Shown: positions 9,980-18,391, numbered from the stretch's first letter. The stretch is DNA of 64,000 nucleotides from Streptomyces sp. NBC_00510 (GCA_036013505.1 CP107851.1:9782001-9846000), one strand, 5' to 3'. The notes: generated from the letters alone by a model not told the origin. Program-made: numbers and translations.

Positions 9980-10385
9980 GTGATCATCTCCGGGTTCGCG
10001 ATGTACGCCGTCGTCATCGCCCTCGTCCCCCTCCTCACCGAACGCGGCACCTCAACCACCACAGCAGCCTGGGCCCTCGGCCTCGGCGGCGCTGGGCAAA
10101 CCCTCGGCCGCACTCTCTACGCCACCCTCGCCCGCCACACGAGTGTCACCACCCGCACCGCCACCCTCATCGCCCTTGGCGGATCCACCACCGCAGCCCT
10201 AGCCCTCACCCCGTGTTCTCTCCCGCTGGTGATCGCTCTCGCCATCGCCGCCGCCTTGCCCCCTTCGCCACCGCGCCCTTGCGCCACCCCTTGGCGGCTA
10301 CCCAGCACTCTTTAAGCTTCTGGCGGCTCTGTCGGTCATTGCCAGAGTCCTTGCCGCAGTGACACGGTTGCGAGCGGGGCTGTAA
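9980..10385 (+). pseudogene. MFS transporter fragment, deleted and frameshifted
   Basis: From 9980 the frame reads FAMYAVVIALVPLLTERG, then AAWALGLGGAGQTLGRTLY and ALGGSTTAALALTP, typical of two or three central helices of an actinobacterial MFS transporter. Near 10255 the frame is lost. Another frame continues with GGYPALFKLLAALSVIARVLA and ends at TAA 10383-10385, which resembles the last MFS helix. The N-terminal half is absent and the middle is shortened, so this cannot encode a working transporter. No mobile element was seen at its edges. Confidence 0.7.
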
Positions 10386-10722
10386 AAAGAACGAAGGCCT
10401 GCGCCATCTGGAGACCGCCAACGTCTGGCCGGTATGGCACCACCCGCAACCGCCCGAAGCCCGCTCGGACTGGTTCGCCATCTTCCACACCGCATCCCGG
10501 TCCTGGAAGGGCATCTTCCACTCCTGCGGTCAGGGGCACGCGACCCAGAGCCTCGACGCCGGTGCAGTGCGGATGACCGACCAGATGTGGGACATGCTGC
10601 AAAGCACCCGGACCGTAGTCCTCTGCGGAGGCCTGCGCGGTGACCCGTCAGGGCCCGAAATCGGGACCGCCATCGGGCAGCGACGCATGCGCGCCGTCCT
10701 GAGCCAGGCACTGTTCGAGTAA
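10363..10722 (+). pseudogene. Unidentified coding fragment without start
   Basis: After a TGA at 10360 the frame is open to TAA at 10720-10722. From about 10387 it reads with good coding character: KNEGLRHLETANVWPVW, ARSDWFAIFHTASRSWKG and a closing RRMRAVLSQALFE. Codon use is G/C-rich at third positions, like real genes nearby. There is no plausible start codon or ribosome site at the 5' end, and it overlaps the end of the MFS fragment, so it is probably the 3' part of a lost gene. I do not recognise the family. Confidence 0.4.
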
Positions 10723-10940
10723 GCGCCAGGCTGGACCGGCCAAAGAAGCCAGGCAAACAGCCTTGCATCAGCGCTCGGTCGGCGGTTGCTTCTCGCACTC
10801 GGCCACGATCAATAAACAATGGTAGGCATTTCGTCACTCTTATGGGGGTATCGAATGGCGGTTCCCCTCCGCCCCGCTCAGTCTGGTGGTCGTGCGTTCG
10901 ATTCGTTGCGAATGCGCGAGCCACTCAAGGAGGTCGAACC

Positions 10941-11267
10941 ATGACCCGCACCAAGCTCCTCGCTCTGGCCGCCGCCCCCGCCCTGGCGCTTAGCCTGGCG
11001 TCCCCTGCGCTGGCTGTGGAAGTGACCGCCTCGTCCCCCGACACCGTGAACAGTCCGGTCGGGTCGATTGCGGCCAACCAAAGCAAGACCGTCACTGTCA
11101 CCTGCCCTGCGGGCACCAATGCCGTCAGCGGTGGCTGGAAGGTGTCCTCCGCCAGCATCGACGTGACGGACAACCGTGCGATGAGCGCCACACAGTGGCA
11201 GATCACATTCCAAAACGAGGCGAAGACCTCAGGCACTGTGCAGGTCTTCGCCCGTTGCGTGGCCTGA
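10941..11267 (+). CDS. Small secreted protein of unknown function
   Basis: A 108-residue protein starting at ATG 10941 behind AGGAGG at a good distance. Residues 1-25 are a clear Sec signal peptide (MTRTKLLALAAAPALALSLASPALA at positions 1-25). The mature part of about 83 residues has TVTCPAGTNAVSGGWKV, a pattern of small exported actinobacterial proteins, with two cysteines (TVTCPAG and the C-terminal FARCVA) that could form a disulfide. It is monocistronic: a strong hairpin begins 28 bases after its stop. No enzymatic motif is visible, so the function is unknown; the gene call is firm. Confidence 0.85.
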   Translation: MTRTKLLALAAAPALALSLASPALAVEVTASSPDTVNSPVGSIAANQSKTVTVTCPAGTNAVSGGWKVSSASIDVTDNRAMSATQWQITFQNEAKTSGTVQVFARCVA

Positions 11268-11294
11268 TGGCGAGTGCTCGCCAGGGCAGGTTGG

Positions 11295-11328
11295 CCCGTT
11301 CACCGCACCGCCAGGCGCGGTGAACGGG
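11295..11328 (+). terminator. Strong hairpin terminator
   Basis: Perfect 12-bp arms (CCCGTTCACCGC / GCGGTGAACGGG) with a 10-base loop, just downstream of the small secreted protein gene. Confidence 0.75.
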
Positions 11329-11425
11329 AAGGCCGAGCAGCCCCAAGCGCCGTAACCGGCTGACAGCGAAGGACGACGAGGACGCTGCGGACGGATACGG
11401 ACGGCTGTATTGCGCTGGACGGCAC

Positions 11426-11464
11426 AAGGCCCAGGTCGGGAAGCCATCCTCCGGCCTGGGCCTT
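11426..11464 (+). terminator. Second hairpin followed by T-rich tract
   Basis: Perfect 10-bp arms (AAGGCCCAGG / CCTGGGCCTT) around 19 bases, followed by TCCTTC. It could be a back-up terminator for the upstream gene or a relic. Confidence 0.5.
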
Positions 11465-11561
11465 TCCTTCTGGAGCGCGTGACGAGAACCGTTGCGAGCG
11501 TGAGGACAGCAAGGTTCCGCAGTCGGAGCTCGCGCGGGGCTGGGAGGGATAGACGGATCGG

Positions 11562-11678
11562 TCAGGCGCCGATCGGCTGACCGAGCTGGGTGACCAGGTC
11601 CGCTGTCGTGCTTCCGGCCACGGCGATCGCCGCGGGAACCGCCGCTGCCCTCATCTGCTGCCAGACCCATCGCCTCAC
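11562..11678 (-). CDS. Possible 38-residue peptide overlapping upstream remnant
   Basis: GTG at 11678 opens a 38-codon frame reading MRRWVWQQMRAAAVPAA, then VAGSTTADLVTQLGQPIGA, ending at TGA 11562-11564. Its GTG overlaps by four bases (GTGA) the stop that the upstream gene would use after repair of one frameshift. That is the classical pattern of translationally coupled genes. Codon bias looks authentic. The function is unknown and the family is not recognised. Because the upstream partner is broken, this may also be a relic. Confidence 0.35.
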   Translation of the reverse strand: MRRWVWQQMRAAAVPAAIAVAGSTTADLVTQLGQPIGA

Positions 11679-11856
11679 GCCGTGTCCGGTGCCCGGCCTT
11701 CCTGTTGGGCGGCGACCAGCTCCCCTCGATCACTTCGGCTTCATCGATGAGGAGTTGAGCCGAGGCCTCGCCGCCGTGCTGCTTGGCGCGCAGGGCCTGG
11801 AGAGGACGAAGGGCCGAGGTCACCTCGGTGACCTGGGCCCTTCGGCTTGTCGCATA
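11675..11856 (-). pseudogene. Frameshifted remnant of unknown gene
   Basis: The minus strand reads SRRAQVTEVTSALRPLQALR, then KQHGGEASAQLLIDEAEVIE in one frame. Adding one G in the GAGGGGAGC run would continue as ELVAAQQEGRAPDTA and stop at TGA 11675-11677, directly overlapping the next small frame. I infer a one-base deletion in a helical, Ala/Gln-rich protein. The 5' end is missing. Family not recognised. Confidence 0.35.
11807..11844. terminator. Interrupted hairpin, terminator-like
   Basis: Arms CGAAGGGCC / GGCCCTTCG plus an inner GGTCACC / GGTGACC around a 2-base loop, with a 2-base internal mismatch. It shares a GGCCCAGGTC-like core, in inverted orientation, with the hairpin at 11426-11464. 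Confidence 0.35.
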
Positions 11857-12012
11857 CGGTGACGGCGGCGGGCGCGCGCTCCCGCGCGGGCGGGTCTCGC
11901 TTCCGGTCCCGGTTTCCGGACGCGGAGCGTCATGCGGCGGTGCGGCGGGGTTAGGCCGCCCCTGCGTTCCGGTTCCGCCGCACCCCGGGCCGTGGCGAGC
12001 GGTACCCGGAGG

Positions 12013-12507
12013 TCACCTGGTGAGGTGGACGGTCAGCCTGGCATGTGAGGAGTCGATGTTGACGCCGTCCATGTAGCCACGGGCGTCGCGGTAGGCGCCG
12101 GTACCGCCGGTGATCGCGAGCGTGAACCTGGTCGGGAAGCTGACGATGAAAGGCGCGAAGCCTTGCAGGGTGATGTCGCCCTGGGCCAGCCGGAGGGTGG
12201 ATTCGCACTGCCGCAGACTCTTCTGGAGGCTGATGACGGTGCAGACGAAGCCGCCGGTGCCCACCTTGCGACCGTTCTGGAAGAAGTCAGAGAAGCCGAT
12301 GGCCTCGTCGCCGAGGCTCATGCCCGGGCCACCCACGTCGATGGCGGCGAATTCCCTCACGGAGTCGTCCAATTTGATGACCTTCTCGCCGTCACCATGC
12401 GGGCCGGGGTCGCGGTCCGGGGAGGTGGCCTGCGCGAGCGGTCCGTAGGCGAGGACCGCGGCGAGCGCCGTGGCCGCGACCGGCGCCATTGCCTTGAAAC
12501 GACGCAT
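12013..12507 (-). CDS. Secreted allene-oxide-cyclase-like barrel protein
   Basis: A 164-residue protein from ATG 12507, preceded by AAGGAGACGCACG. Residues 1-25 are a signal peptide (MRRFKAMAPVAATALAAVLAYG...). The mature part contains the phrases expected of bacterial AOC/dirigent-like barrels: DVGGPGMSLGDEAIGFSD, VGTGGFVCTVISL, CESTLRLAQGDITLQG and FTLAITGGTGAYRDARGY. In plants such barrels guide cyclisation or radical coupling; in Streptomyces secreted versions are common and uncharacterised. Two cysteines (VCTV, QCEST) may pair. The family call is good; the substrate is unknown. It stands alone, with a hairpin upstream of its promoter region. Confidence 0.8.
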   Translation of the reverse strand: MRRFKAMAPVAATALAAVLAYGPLAQATSPDRDPGPHGDGEKVIKLDDSVREFAAIDVGGPGMSLGDEAIGFSDFFQNGRKVGTGGFVCTVISLQKSLRQCESTLRLAQGDITLQGFAPFIVSFPTRFTLAITGGTGAYRDARGYMDGVNIDSSHARLTVHLTR

Positions 12508-12903
12508 CGTGCGTCTCCTTCGAGCTCGATGGAGTGACAAGCGGCAATTAATCCCACTTATCGCTTCATTCATGGCTCAATCGGAAGCCAGGTACATCAG
12601 GCGCGCATGGGCTGAGCAGAAAGACGACCCGATCGGACGCGGGGCCGATCCGCGTCGGATCCTGACATCCCGCCTGTAGGACGGTATGTCGTCCGGTCTC
12701 GCTCCCGATCAAGGAGAGCATGCGCCGATAGCCCGTGTGCAGCGGCCCGAAGAGGCCCGTGCAGACGGCCAAGAGGCCCTACCTCAGGAGGGGTAGGGCC
12801 TCTTCGATTCGCAAGGCCGATGTCGCCCTACTTCGTCCAGCGTTCAACGAAGTGGGGAGTTTCAACGAGCGCCCCGCGCGATGCCGACCGGCGTCGGCCA
12901 GGG
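12508..12903. other. Intergenic region with one hairpin
   Basis: Apart from the 13-bp hairpin at 12771-12804, this 396-base gap shows no gene. It includes the promoter side of the barrel-protein gene, AT-richer at 12540-12570. Confidence 0.4.
12771..12804. terminator. Perfect 13-bp hairpin
   Basis: Arms AAGAGGCCCTACC / GGTAGGGCCTCTT with an 8-base loop. It suits a terminator for either direction; the DinB remnant reads toward it on the minus strand. Confidence 0.7.
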
Positions 12904-13336
12904 TCAGGCGTTGTGGCGGCGGTGGGCGAGTGCGTCCCGGGTGACGGTGCCCGGCCTGAAGCGCGCGTTGACCCGGTCGTCGACCGGGTCCAGGCGCCGG
13001 CTGTTCTCCTGCCCGGGGTCGAGGCTGAGCTGCTGTGGTGTGCCTGCCGCGTCCACCCCGTGCTCGAGGCGGACCGAGACTCCGCGCACCCGGGCCCGTT
13101 CCAGGCCGAGACGTTCGAACGCTTTCATCGCCGTGTCACGCGGGTCGTCGGTGGACGCGCTCGGCTTGGCCAGGGTCCGGGACATGCTGCTGCTACCGGA
13201 GAAGGACACGCCGAGAGCGATGCGCCGGGCGACCTGACGGTGCTCGCGGGGCTGATGGGCCAGGTCCGCCACGGCGTCGAGGATCTCGGTGTGCACCAGG
13301 TCCGGGTCGAGGGTGTCGCGGTCCAGGGCCGTACGG
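12904..13336 (-). pseudogene. DinB-type DNA polymerase Y C-terminal fragment
   Basis: The minus strand encodes only the little-finger (ImpB/MucB/SamB C-terminal) part of a Y-family polymerase: DAVADLAHQPREHRQVARR, LGLERARVRGVSVRLE, and the characteristic tail TPQQLSLDPGQEN followed by RLDPVDDRVNARF. The palm and finger domains with the catalytic acidic residues are absent. Upstream the frame runs directly into the stop of the membrane protein gene at 13337, with no start codon. I read it as a truncated dinB relic, not expressed as a polymerase. Confidence 0.75.
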
Positions 13337-13843
13337 CTACTGAATGAAGATCATCGCGGCGGCGCCGAGAAGGTCGACGACGAAGCACCACTCCGCCCAC
13401 GCCCGGGGGACAACCGCCTTGGTGCGGTGGTGGAGCAGATCCCAGGCGGCGTGCCCGAGCCAGCCGGTTGCCAGGACGTACCAGCCGAAGCCGTGAGCCA
13501 TTGCCAGCGCCACCATGGCCAGGGCACCGAAGCCGAGCAGCCCTGCCGTCTGGAGCACGAGCGCGCCTGCCTTACGGAGCTCCCCGCGCAGCGCCCCGAA
13601 GATCAGGTAGCAGACCGGCATGACGATGAGGAGCCACGCCAGGAACTCCAGAGCCGGGAGGCCGTCGGCGAATGTGGCGACCGCCAACACGAGGGCGAGC
13701 CATGTGGGCCATCGGTGCTTGAGCATGGCCGCGACGCCGGCGGTGGCGGTCTTGGAACCGTCCCGTCCGCAGGTGGAAGGGGCTTTGTCGTCCTGAGCGG
13801 AGCCGATCATCAAGGGATCACCCGAAGCGGTGGTGTCGGTCAT
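13337..13843 (-). CDS. Four-helix membrane protein of unknown function
   Basis: A 168-residue protein from ATG 13843; a second in-frame ATG (MIGSAQDDK) lies 12 codons in. After a polar N-terminus of about 40 residues there are roughly four to five hydrophobic helices, including WPTWLALVLAVATFADG, FLAWLLIVMPVCYLIFGAL, LLGFGALAMVALAMA and WCFVVDLLGAAAMIFIQ, the last running to the C-terminus. An internal HAAWDLLHHR motif could bind a metal or substrate. It is divergent from the GlxA-type regulator 97 bases away, which suggests regulation by that protein (inference). I do not recognise a named family. Confidence 0.75.
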   Translation of the reverse strand: MTDTTASGDPLMIGSAQDDKAPSTCGRDGSKTATAGVAAMLKHRWPTWLALVLAVATFADGLPALEFLAWLLIVMPVCYLIFGALRGELRKAGALVLQTAGLLGFGALAMVALAMAHGFGWYVLATGWLGHAAWDLLHHRTKAVVPRAWAEWCFVVDLLGAAAMIFIQ

Positions 13844-13940
13844 GACTCCACTGTTGGCCAGGCCGGTCCCACGAGAAGGCGGCGGCCCATGAGATGTCCG
13901 GAATCCTGGGGTGCCTGTCTCTTCGCTGTAGGGTCGCCGC

Positions 13941-14915
13941 GTGGACGAACGTCTGATCGTGATCGTCGGGTACGAATCGGCCGAGTTGCTGGACATCGCC
14001 TGCGTCACCACGAGCCTGGGGATGGCGAATCAGATCGGGACTCCCGCCCGCCCCTATCGCGTCAGTGTGGCAGGTCCGGGCGGCAAACCGATCACCTGTG
14101 GCTCGGGCCTGACATTGCAAAGTCAGCAATCCCTTGAACGACTCACCGGTCCGCTCGACACCTTGATCGTATCGGGCGGCCTGGGACATGAGCGGGCCGC
14201 CGCCGACCAGCGGCTCGTCGGCCACGTCCGCCGCCTGGCCGGAGAAAGCCGCCGGGTGGCCTCGGTGTGTACCGGGGCCGGCATCCTGGCCGCCACCGGA
14301 CTGCTGGACGGGCGCCGCGCCACCACGCACTGGCGGTTCGCATCCCGGCTTGCCGCACAACACCCGAAGATCACCGTGGATTCCGACCCCATTTACATCC
14401 GCGACGGGAACGTCTATACGGCGGCGGGCATCACCAGTGCCCTGGATCTCACGCTTGCCTTTATCGAGGAGGATCACGGTGCCGAGCTCGCTCGCCGAGT
14501 GGCGCGGGATCTGGTCACCTACCTGCAGCGGCCGGGAAACCAGGCACAGATGAGCCTGTTCACCGCCTCCCCGCCGCCCAGGGACGACGTGGTCCGACAG
14601 CTCGTCGAGCACATAACGAGCCATCTGGACCACGACCTGAACGTGACCGCCTTGGCGGCTCGCGCAGGTGTGACCACACGCCACCTCACCCGGTTGTTCG
14701 TGGAACACCTCGAGCAGTCGCCGGCCCGGTTCGTGCGCAAGGCCCGCACCGAGGCGGCCGCTCACCTGCTGGCGTCCACCGTGCTTCCGCTGGCAGGCGT
14801 GGCCACTCGGTGCGGGTTCGGTTCCACCGAGACGCTGCGCCAGGCCTTCACCAGCCGATACGGAATCTCGCCATCGCGCTACCGGGCGACACAGACCAGG
14901 CTCTCCGCAAAGTAA
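13941..14915 (+). CDS. GlxA-family AraC-type transcriptional regulator
   Basis: A 324-residue protein starting at GTG 13941. Residues about 5-190 form a DJ-1/PfpI-like domain, with the nucleophile-elbow phrase SVCTGAGILAATGLLDGRRATTHW. Residues about 220-315 are an AraC/XylS double helix-turn-helix (LAARAGVTTRHLTRLF; VATRCGFGSTETLRQAF), ending with the usual SRYGISPSRYR. Length and order match the family, which usually senses small nitrogenous or amide metabolites. The divergent membrane protein gene is the obvious local target (inference). No palindromic operator was obvious in the 97-base spacer. Confidence 0.9.
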   Translation: MDERLIVIVGYESAELLDIACVTTSLGMANQIGTPARPYRVSVAGPGGKPITCGSGLTLQSQQSLERLTGPLDTLIVSGGLGHERAAADQRLVGHVRRLAGESRRVASVCTGAGILAATGLLDGRRATTHWRFASRLAAQHPKITVDSDPIYIRDGNVYTAAGITSALDLTLAFIEEDHGAELARRVARDLVTYLQRPGNQAQMSLFTASPPPRDDVVRQLVEHITSHLDHDLNVTALAARAGVTTRHLTRLFVEHLEQSPARFVRKARTEAAAHLLASTVLPLAGVATRCGFGSTETLRQAFTSRYGISPSRYRATQTRLSAK

Positions 14916-15231
14916 TTCGAAGTCACCTCATCGTTCACGGCTCTTCTCCGCACGACCCGCCCGCCGGGTGGATCTGGCACTGGGTCGACCAGTTCGGCGG
15001 CACCGTCACCTCGGGCCCGACGACCGACGGGGGCTACGAGCGCGATCGCCGGACATCCACCGGCGGCCGCTGACCGAGGGGGCGGCTTCCGCGGGTGCTG
15101 GTTGGGGACAACTGGATGAGAAGCGGTGCGGGAACGGCAGCCGTCCGGGGACGCCGTCCAGATGCGTACACGCTGCTATCCGGGGCTGATTCTGGACCTG
15201 CCGGTGAGCTTTTCGCGGAGGGCCGCCGGTG
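14916..15231. other. Gap between convergent genes
   Basis: No gene or strong hairpin was recognised in these 316 bases between the GlxA-type and TetR-type genes, which converge here. Confidence 0.3.
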
Positions 15232-15840
15232 TCACGCTCCGCCGCGGGGCTCGGGTACCGGGGTGCCCGGCGGTGTGAAGGCGGCGAGCGCCGTGGCCGT
15301 GATGTGGCTGGCCGCGCGGTCTGGGTTCAGGCGGCCGGCGCGGATCTCTTCCGTCGCGCTGTGCATGACCGCCTGCAGGACATTGACCAGCCAGGCGATG
15401 GGCAGGTCCGTACGAAAGGCGCCCTCGGCCCGTCCGCGGGCAATCAGCGCCTCGACCCGGGCGGCGGGTCCGGCGTGCAACTCCCGGATACGTCCTGCGG
15501 GGAGCTCCCGTTGGGCGGCGACGAGCAGTGCCTGCGCCTGGTCCACCAGGTGCCAGCCGGCCTCGATGTAGCGCTCCAGGGCGAGCAGCGGATCACCGGT
15601 CAGGTCGACTGCGTCCAGCACCTCGTTGCCCCGGTCGAGGGCGCGGCTCATCGCCGCATCGACGACCTCCGCCCGGGAGGTGAAGTGCGCGTACAGCGTC
15701 ACCCGGCCCACACCCGCGGCGCGCGCGATCTCGCTCAGGCTCGCGTCCGGGTTGCGCCCGAGGCATTCGGCCGCGGCCTGCACGATCGCCTCGATGCTGC
15801 GCAGAGCGTCGGCGCGCTTGGTGGTGTTCTTGCTGCTCAT
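15232..15840 (-). CDS. TetR-family repressor, divergent from MFS pump
   Basis: A 202-residue protein from ATG 15840. The N-terminal helix-turn-helix is clear at about residues 15-60 (LSEIARAAGVGRVTLYAHFTS), followed by an all-helical ligand-binding domain ending in a flexible Pro-rich tail (TPPGTPVPEPRGGA). It is transcribed divergently from a DHA2-type efflux gene 104 bases away, and the spacer carries a perfect 6-bp-arm palindrome. This is the usual arrangement of a drug-responsive repressor controlling its pump. The ligand cannot be predicted. Confidence 0.92.
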   Translation of the reverse strand: MSSKNTTKRADALRSIEAIVQAAAECLGRNPDASLSEIARAAGVGRVTLYAHFTSRAEVVDAAMSRALDRGNEVLDAVDLTGDPLLALERYIEAGWHLVDQAQALLVAAQRELPAGRIRELHAGPAARVEALIARGRAEGAFRTDLPIAWLVNVLQAVMHSATEEIRAGRLNPDRAASHITATALAAFTPPGTPVPEPRGGA

Positions 15841-15889
15841 GTGCCCACGATACCCCAGAACTCGAACAACCCTGTTTGGTTTGGACCCC

Positions 15890-15906
15890 TCAGGTGTATA
15901 ACCTGA
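15890..15906. promoter_or_regulatory. Palindromic TetR operator candidate
   Basis: TCAGGT-GTATA-ACCTGA, perfect 6-bp arms with a 5-base spacer. It overlaps a TATAAC element (15897-15902) that could be the -10 box of the MFS gene. Location between repressor and pump supports an operator role. Confidence 0.6.
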
Positions 15907-15944
15907 ACATCGCTGTACGGTTTAGTGATGAGGGGTTGAGCGTC

Positions 15945-17342
15945 ATGAGCGACACGGAAACAACCACCCACAGCGCATCGCAGACACCGCATCCGATGCG
16001 CTGGCCGGCCCTGGGCCTGCTGGGACTCGCCCAGTTGATGCTGATCCTCGACGTCACCGTCGTTGCGATCGCACTTCCTCACATGGGCGCCGAACTCGGC
16101 CTGGACCGCGCGGCACTGACCTGGGTGGTCAGCGGATACGCCCTCACCTTCGGCAGCCTGATGCTGCTCGGCGGCCGGGCCGCCGACCTGTTCGGCCCCA
16201 AGCGGGTCGTCCTGGCCGGCCTTGCCGTCTTCACCGTCGCATCCCTGGCCGCCGGACTCGCCACCGGCGCCCCGCTGCTGCTCACCGCCCGGATCGTCCA
16301 GGGGGCGGGCGCCGCGATGCTCTCGCCTGCCGCTCTGTCCGTGGTGGTGCGGCTGTTCGACGGCGACGAACGCAACCGCGCGCTGGGCATCTGGTCGGCA
16401 CTCGGTGGCGGGGGAGCCGCCCTCGGCGTGCTGATGGGCGGACTGATCACCGCAGGCCCTGGCTGGGCCTGGGTCTTCTTCATCAACGTCCCCGTCGGCG
16501 TGATCGTCTTCGTCCTGCTCGCCCGGATCCTGCCCCGCCTGCCGCGCGCGGCCACCGGCTCGCTCGACATACCCGGCGCCGCCCTGGTGGCCGCCGCGAC
16601 CGGTGCCCTCATCTACGCCCTCATTCGTGCCGGCGACCACGGCTGGGTCAACGCCGCCACCATTGCCCTGGTTGCCGCAGCAGCCGCCGCCTACGCCGCC
16701 TTCGCCACCTGGCAACGCCGGGCGGCCGCACCGCTGATGGACCTGCGCCTGCTCGGCCGGCGCCCGGTCGTGGCGGGCACCTTCGTGATCGCCGTCGCCA
16801 CCGCGCTGATGGTGGGGGTCTTCTTCCTCGGCTCCTTCTACCTCCAGGACCGCCAGGGCCACGGCGCCCTGATGACCGGCGTGCTGTTCCTGCCGGTGGC
16901 GCTGCTGACCATGGCCGCCGCCACCGTCGCCGGCACCCTGATCGGCCGGATGGGAGCACGACTGCTGGCTGTGGCCGCCCTGGCCGTGGCAGCGGCCGGG
17001 TTCCTCGTACCGGTGCTCTGGTCCGGAACCACCGCGATGGTCACCGGGGTGAGCGTCGCCGCGGCGGGACTGGGTGCCCTGTTCGTCGTCGCCTCCGCCA
17101 CCGCACTGGCCAGCGTCGCACCCCACGAGGCTGGGGTCACGTCAGGCATCGTCAGCACCTTCCACGAGTTCGGTGCTTCGGTCGGAGCCGCGGCCGCCTC
17201 CACCGCCGCCGCCACGAGCATCGCCGTCCACGCCGGCGCCCAAGCCGCCTCCGGCTTCGACAACGCGTTTCTCGCCGCCACGGGCATGGCCGCAGCCTCC
17301 GCCGTCATCGCTCTGTGGCTGATCCCAGCCAAGAACCAGTAG
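15945..17342 (+). CDS. DHA2-type MFS drug/proton antiporter
   Basis: A 465-residue protein; ATG 15945 was chosen because it begins MSDTETTT just before the first helix, although the frame is open upstream. About 14 hydrophobic helices fit the 14-TM DHA2 drug:H+ antiporters. Signature phrases include LDVTVVAIALPHMGAELG in helix 1 (motif D1 region), WVVSGYALTFGSLMLLGGRAADLFGPKR (motif A region, residues about 62-89), and ALGGGGAALGVLMGG (motif C, helix 5). It lies in the inner membrane and should export hydrophobic compounds. The frameshifted GNAT gene starts 34 bases later, so the two probably formed one operon under the divergent TetR. Confidence 0.93.
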   Translation: MSDTETTTHSASQTPHPMRWPALGLLGLAQLMLILDVTVVAIALPHMGAELGLDRAALTWVVSGYALTFGSLMLLGGRAADLFGPKRVVLAGLAVFTVASLAAGLATGAPLLLTARIVQGAGAAMLSPAALSVVVRLFDGDERNRALGIWSALGGGGAALGVLMGGLITAGPGWAWVFFINVPVGVIVFVLLARILPRLPRAATGSLDIPGAALVAAATGALIYALIRAGDHGWVNAATIALVAAAAAAYAAFATWQRRAAAPLMDLRLLGRRPVVAGTFVIAVATALMVGVFFLGSFYLQDRQGHGALMTGVLFLPVALLTMAAATVAGTLIGRMGARLLAVAALAVAAAGFLVPVLWSGTTAMVTGVSVAAAGLGALFVVASATALASVAPHEAGVTSGIVSTFHEFGASVGAAAASTAAATSIAVHAGAQAASGFDNAFLAATGMAAASAVIALWLIPAKNQ

Positions 17343-17376
17343 GCCAAAGCCCGCCCGCACCAGAAAGGAGACCGGC

Positions 17377-17927
17377 GTGTACGACCCTTACGAGTTGAGT
17401 CCCGGTGTGCCCTCCGTCGAGGTCTTCCGCCGGCTGCGCACCGAGGCCGGCCTCTCGGACAAAGCCCCCGAGGCGGTTGCGCTTGCCCTGCCCAACACCT
17501 GGTACGGCGTGCTCGTCCACCATCAGGGGCAGCCGATCGGCATGGGCCGCATCATCGGTGACGGCGGTACCGCGTTCCAGATCGTCGACATATGCGTTCA
17601 CCCCGGACACCAAGGACGCGGCCTCGGCAGGCGCATCATGGCCGCTCTCACCGACGAACTGGAACACCGGGCCCCGCGACCGCCTACGTCTCGCTGATCG
17701 CGGACGGCCCCGCCCGCCACCTCTACGAAAAGTTCGGCTTCGCCGCCACCACCATGCACGACTCCATCGGCATGTACCGGGTGATGGACCGTGCACAGCC
17801 CCCGGTAAGCACGACTGAAGCCGTAGGGCGCAGATGCAAGGCACGTCGCCGCGGGCCGGCTGTACAGCGGCGTGCCGAACACCTGGCTCCCGCAGAGCAG
17901 CCCGGCGTGGCCTGCACAACGGCCTAG
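17377..17927 (+). pseudogene. GNAT acetyltransferase with one-base frameshift
   Basis: Begins at GTG 17377 behind AAAGGAGACC. The first frame gives the GNAT core with the acetyl-CoA loop VHPGHQGRGLGRRIMAAL (residues about 72-89), and stops at 17695-17697 after EHRAPRPPTSR. The rest of the fold, ATAYVSLIADGPARHLYEKF then GFAATTMHDSIGMYRVM, continues in another frame. Restoring one G near 17674 (GCCCCG to GCCCCGG) would join them. It follows the MFS gene by 34 bases, as a resistance or detoxification partner would. It is either a recent null mutation or a sequencing error; nothing suggests programmed shifting. Confidence 0.75.
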
Positions 17928-18129
17928 AGGCCGAAGGGGACGACCGGCTGTGGTTGGTGGGTTCCTGATGATCATCCACACCGGCGGGACGGGCCCTGCT
18001 GCCGCTCGTGCTCCTTCTCGAACCGGCCGCCGTCTTCCTCGTCCCGGCGTTCACCGCAGCGCGGGGCCGGCCGGTCGTTCCGCTCGGACTTGCAGGCCGC
18101 GGTCTGAAGCGTGACCGCCGCCATGCCGC

Positions 18130-18391
18130 ATGAGTCTGCAGCACCGCCGGGTTGCACTGAAGAACTTGACAGGGAACCACCCCGGTGGCCCGACCGTCAC
18201 GGGAGCCTGGGACGACGACGACACGGCGCTGCGCGCATACCGCAAGTACGTCGGGCTCTACGGCAATCCGGACTCCGAGGTGATCATCCAGCTGGTGAAG
18301 GAGACCGAGCATCCGCAGGGTCCACAAGCGGTGGACCCGGGACGGTGAAGTCGACGGCCCTGCCGAGGCTCCTGCCGAATCCCTCGGGTGA
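18130..18391 (+). pseudogene. Short hypothetical gene with frameshift
   Basis: The frame reads WDDDDTALRAYRKYVGLYG, then NPDSEVIIQLVKETE, with coding-like character. At about 18310 it leaves frame; the other frame continues RRVHKRWTRDGEVDGPAEAP and ends at TGA 18389-18391. The two halves read naturally as one small acidic protein of about 85 residues. The start (ATG 18130 or later) is uncertain. The preceding 200 bases show only a short hydrophobic stretch in one frame that I could not assign. Confidence 0.4.

Noticed and set aside
17377..17927. Programmed frameshifting in the GNAT gene
   Set aside because: No slippery heptamer or downstream stimulatory structure was seen; a one-base loss explains the data more simply.
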